Shown: positions 4,363 through 5,643 of the stretch, in pieces
Layout of the letters: each line of letters opens with the position of its first letter
Position numbering within the stretch: position 1 is the first letter of the stretch
From: Deltaproteobacteria bacterium
GTDB taxonomy: Bacteria; Myxococcota_A; UBA9160; SMWR01
Reading direction: 5' to 3'
Length of the DNA: 5,643 nt
Assembly: GCA_019313605.1 (NCBI GenBank)
Contig: JAFDAW010000189.1
Location: forward strand, 1 to 5,643
Program-made: the position numbers and the translations under genes
The notes under the pieces: model-generated
What the model was told of the DNA's origin: nothing
What the model saw: only the letters and a program-made list of their open reading frames with translations
The model's database searches: none

Positions 4363-4940
4363 ACCAACGAGCCGTTCGAGCGGGAGCGCGCGGGGTGCTT
4401 CTGGTGTTGTGGGTGATTTTACTCCCGGTGCTGGGCTGCAGTGCTCAGGAGGGCGGTGACTCGAGTGCATCGGCATCCGAAGCTGATTCCGAGAAGCCCA
4501 AGCGGCCCGCGCCGCGTTTCGAACTAAAGGGCGTCGACGGTCGCCCGATCGCGCTGGCCGACCATCGCGGCAAGCCCGTCGTGCTCGACTTCTGGGCGAC
4601 CTGGTGTGTCCCGTGCATCTACCAGGTCCCCGAGCTGAATGCGTTCTGGGGGATTCATCGAGCGGCCAATGACGTGGCGGTGATCGGTGTCGCGGTCGAT
4701 GTCGAAGGCGCCTCGGTCGTGGCTCCGTGGATCGAAGAAAAGGGTGTCGAATACCAGATCGCAATCGGAGATGAGGGCCTGGCGCGCGAGTTCGGCGTGA
4801 TGGGATTTCCGACTCTCGCGATCATCAACTCCGATGGGGACATCGAGTCACTCCACGTCGGTTTGATCGAGGTGGAGGAGCTGGAGCGCCTGGTGGCGCC
4901 CTTGCTCGGCTCCTCCGAGGCGCAAGAGCCGGCCCTCTAG
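4359..4940 (+). CDS. TlpA/ResA-like thioredoxin-fold lipoprotein
   Basis: A 193-aa extracytoplasmic thiol-disulfide oxidoreductase. Residues 1-26 are a lipoprotein signal (basic start, hydrophobic LLVLWVILLPVLG) ending in the lipobox VLGC, with C27 the probable lipid-modified residue. A Ser/Ala/Glu-rich linker (28-50) follows, then a TlpA/ResA/AhpC-TSA-type domain: FELKGVDGRPIALADHRGK (54-72), VVLDFWATWCVPC with redox pair C83/C86, VPELN (90-94), and GFPT (149-152) with the cis-Pro P151 beside the active site. The domain length is normal. It would be anchored to a membrane facing the periplasm and be re-reduced by the CcdA encoded just upstream. Targets could be apocytochrome c (ResA/CcmG role) or other oxidised thiols; no cytochrome gene is in view to decide. 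The ATG at 4359 overlaps the ccdA stop. An in-frame GTG at 4329 is open but would add polar residues before the signal peptide, so it is not used. Confidence 0.92.
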   Translation: MNQRAVRAGARGVLLVLWVILLPVLGCSAQEGGDSSASASEADSEKPKRPAPRFELKGVDGRPIALADHRGKPVVLDFWATWCVPCIYQVPELNAFWGIHRAANDVAVIGVAVDVEGASVVAPWIEEKGVEYQIAIGDEGLAREFGVMGFPTLAIINSDGDIESLHVGLIEVEELERLVAPLLGSSEAQEPAL

Positions 4941-5035
4941 GCCGCGCGCATGCCTGATTTCGGGACTTGTCGGGGCTCCGGCGGGATCCTCAAGCTGAAG
5001 GCCAGAATCGTCGAAACCGCTCTTGAGGCAGCTCC

Positions 5036-5045
5036 AGAGGGGGGG
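5036..5045 (+). promoter_or_regulatory. Purine-rich ribosome binding region of the Crp-like gene
   Basis: AGAGGGGGGG lies before two in-frame starts. The GAGG core (5037-5040) is 9 nt from TTG 5050 and 15 nt from GTG 5056, which favours the TTG on spacing, although GTG is the more usual start codon. It is in the 109-bp gap after the thioredoxin lipoprotein gene, where I see no clear promoter or terminator. Confidence 0.4.
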
Positions 5046-5049
5046 CGGT

Positions 5050-5643
5050 TTGGCGGTGCGAAACGACGATACCGATGTCCGGGTTCGCGGCTCCTATCAG
5101 CGCGCCTTCCAGGCCGGCGAAACCGTGCTCCACGAGGGCCACTCCGGCGACAAGCTCTACGTCATCCAGAGTGGAGAGATCGAGCTCTCTCGAACCGTGC
5201 AGGGTGGCAAGCGTGTCGTGGCCCGGCTCGGAGCCGGCGATTTTTTCGGAGAACTCGGGGTGGTGCTCGGCAAGCCTTGCACCAACGAGGCCGTCGCGGT
5301 CTGTAACACTCGGGTGTTGGAACTCGACCGCGAGACCCTCGAGGCGATGTGTCTGGGCGAGCCAGAGATTGCGATCCGGATGATTCGGGTGCTCGTTTCG
5401 CGGCTGATCGAAGCGGAGCGAAGGCTGGCTGTGTTGGGAGTCGACGATCTGCTTCGGCCGATGGTGCGGGACTTGATTCGCAAAGCGGAACCCCAAACGA
5501 AGGGCGGGTACCGGATCGAGAGCACGCTTCGGGAACTCGCGGACGACTGCGGCCTTTCGATGTTCGAAGCCCACCGGGCCCTGCATCAACTCTTCGACAG
5601 CAAGGCGATTCGATTGGTCGACGACTGCCTCTACGCCAAGGAT
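5050..5643 (+). CDS. Crp/Fnr-family transcriptional regulator, 3' end beyond window
   Basis: The frame stays open to the last base of the window (198 codons from TTG 5050, or 196 from GTG 5056), so the C-terminus is cut. Numbering from the GTG, residues about 14-95 form a cyclic-nucleotide-binding jelly-roll: FQAGETVLHEGHSGDKLYVI (18-37), SGEIELSR (39-46) and GAGDFFGELGVVLGKP (59-74). A long dimerisation helix follows (about 101-125), then a winged helix-turn-helix (STLRELADDCGLSMFEAHRAL, 156-176) and wing residues IRLVDDCLYA. This is the Crp order of domains, so a DNA-binding dimer is expected. Odd points: the phosphate-binding cassette has FGEL, but the following Arg of P-R-[ST]-A is Cys (C75), and the recognition helix lacks the usual R-E-x-x-S-R pattern. 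There are five Cys in the visible part (75, 83, 99, 165, 191). The ligand is therefore uncertain. It lies 109 bp after the thiol-redox pair in the same direction, perhaps as a separate unit. Confidence 0.85.
   Translation, partial: MAVRNDDTDVRVRGSYQRAFQAGETVLHEGHSGDKLYVIQSGEIELSRTVQGGKRVVARLGAGDFFGELGVVLGKPCTNEAVAVCNTRVLELDRETLEAMCLGEPEIAIRMIRVLVSRLIEAERRLAVLGVDDLLRPMVRDLIRKAEPQTKGGYRIESTLRELADDCGLSMFEAHRALHQLFDSKAIRLVDDCLYAKD

Noticed and set aside
3685..4764. Long minus-strand ORF of 359 codons opposite ccdA and the thioredoxin gene
   Set aside because: Arg/Pro/His-rich composition typical of the antisense shadow of GC-rich genes, with no domain. The plus-strand genes are unambiguous.
4950..5306. 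Plus-strand ORF of 118 codons starting after the thioredoxin gene
   Set aside because: Its second half is an out-of-frame reading of the Crp-like gene, and the first half has no ribosome site or domain.

Overview
The window is GC-rich and gene-dense, with compact head-to-tail gene pairs and several non-ATG starts. It looks like chromosomal DNA of a high-GC Gram-negative-type bacterium: it encodes a lipoprotein with a lipobox, an exported protein with a signal peptide, and a CcdA/TlpA thiol relay. The mix suggests an uncultivated deltaproteobacterial-type lineage (Myxococcota/Binatota-like), but that placement is only an impression. There is no rRNA, tRNA, CRISPR array, transposase or phage gene.

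Left part (about 8-1536, minus strand): a tight cluster reads right to left. It holds a cytoplasmic glycerophosphodiester phosphodiesterase, a class I SAM-dependent methyltransferase, and a possible 46-residue small protein placed behind the best Shine-Dalgarno sequence in the window. Divergent from it, after only 27 bp, is the plus-strand pair dcd (dCTP deaminase) and dtd (D-aminoacyl-tRNA deacylase). These two are 'housekeeping sanitation' enzymes whose genes abut without a spacer.

Middle part (2527-3588): a predicted promoter is followed by a leader of about 75 nt with two consecutive stem-loops. The leader precedes a gene for a small exported protein of unknown function with a glycine-rich hydrophobic segment. 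Ten bases after its stop codon begins an array of five 44-45 bp tandem repeats, three of them identical and each able to fold into a hairpin. The array is followed by about 280 bp of strongly G-skewed, G-quadruplex-prone DNA with no convincing gene. This is the most unusual stretch of the window.

Right part (3589-5643): ccdA (membrane thiol-electron carrier) overlaps a TlpA/ResA-like thioredoxin lipoprotein gene by ATGA. Together they would carry reducing power from cytoplasmic thioredoxin to thiols outside the inner membrane. A Crp/Fnr-type regulator follows and runs off the window edge. Its phosphate-binding cassette has Cys where cAMP binders have Arg, so its ligand is probably not ordinary cAMP.

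I found no clearly new defence or mobile system. The candidates worth checking are the structured leader, the 44-bp repeat array with its G-rich flank, the small minus-strand ORF at 8-148, and the atypical Crp-like regulator.
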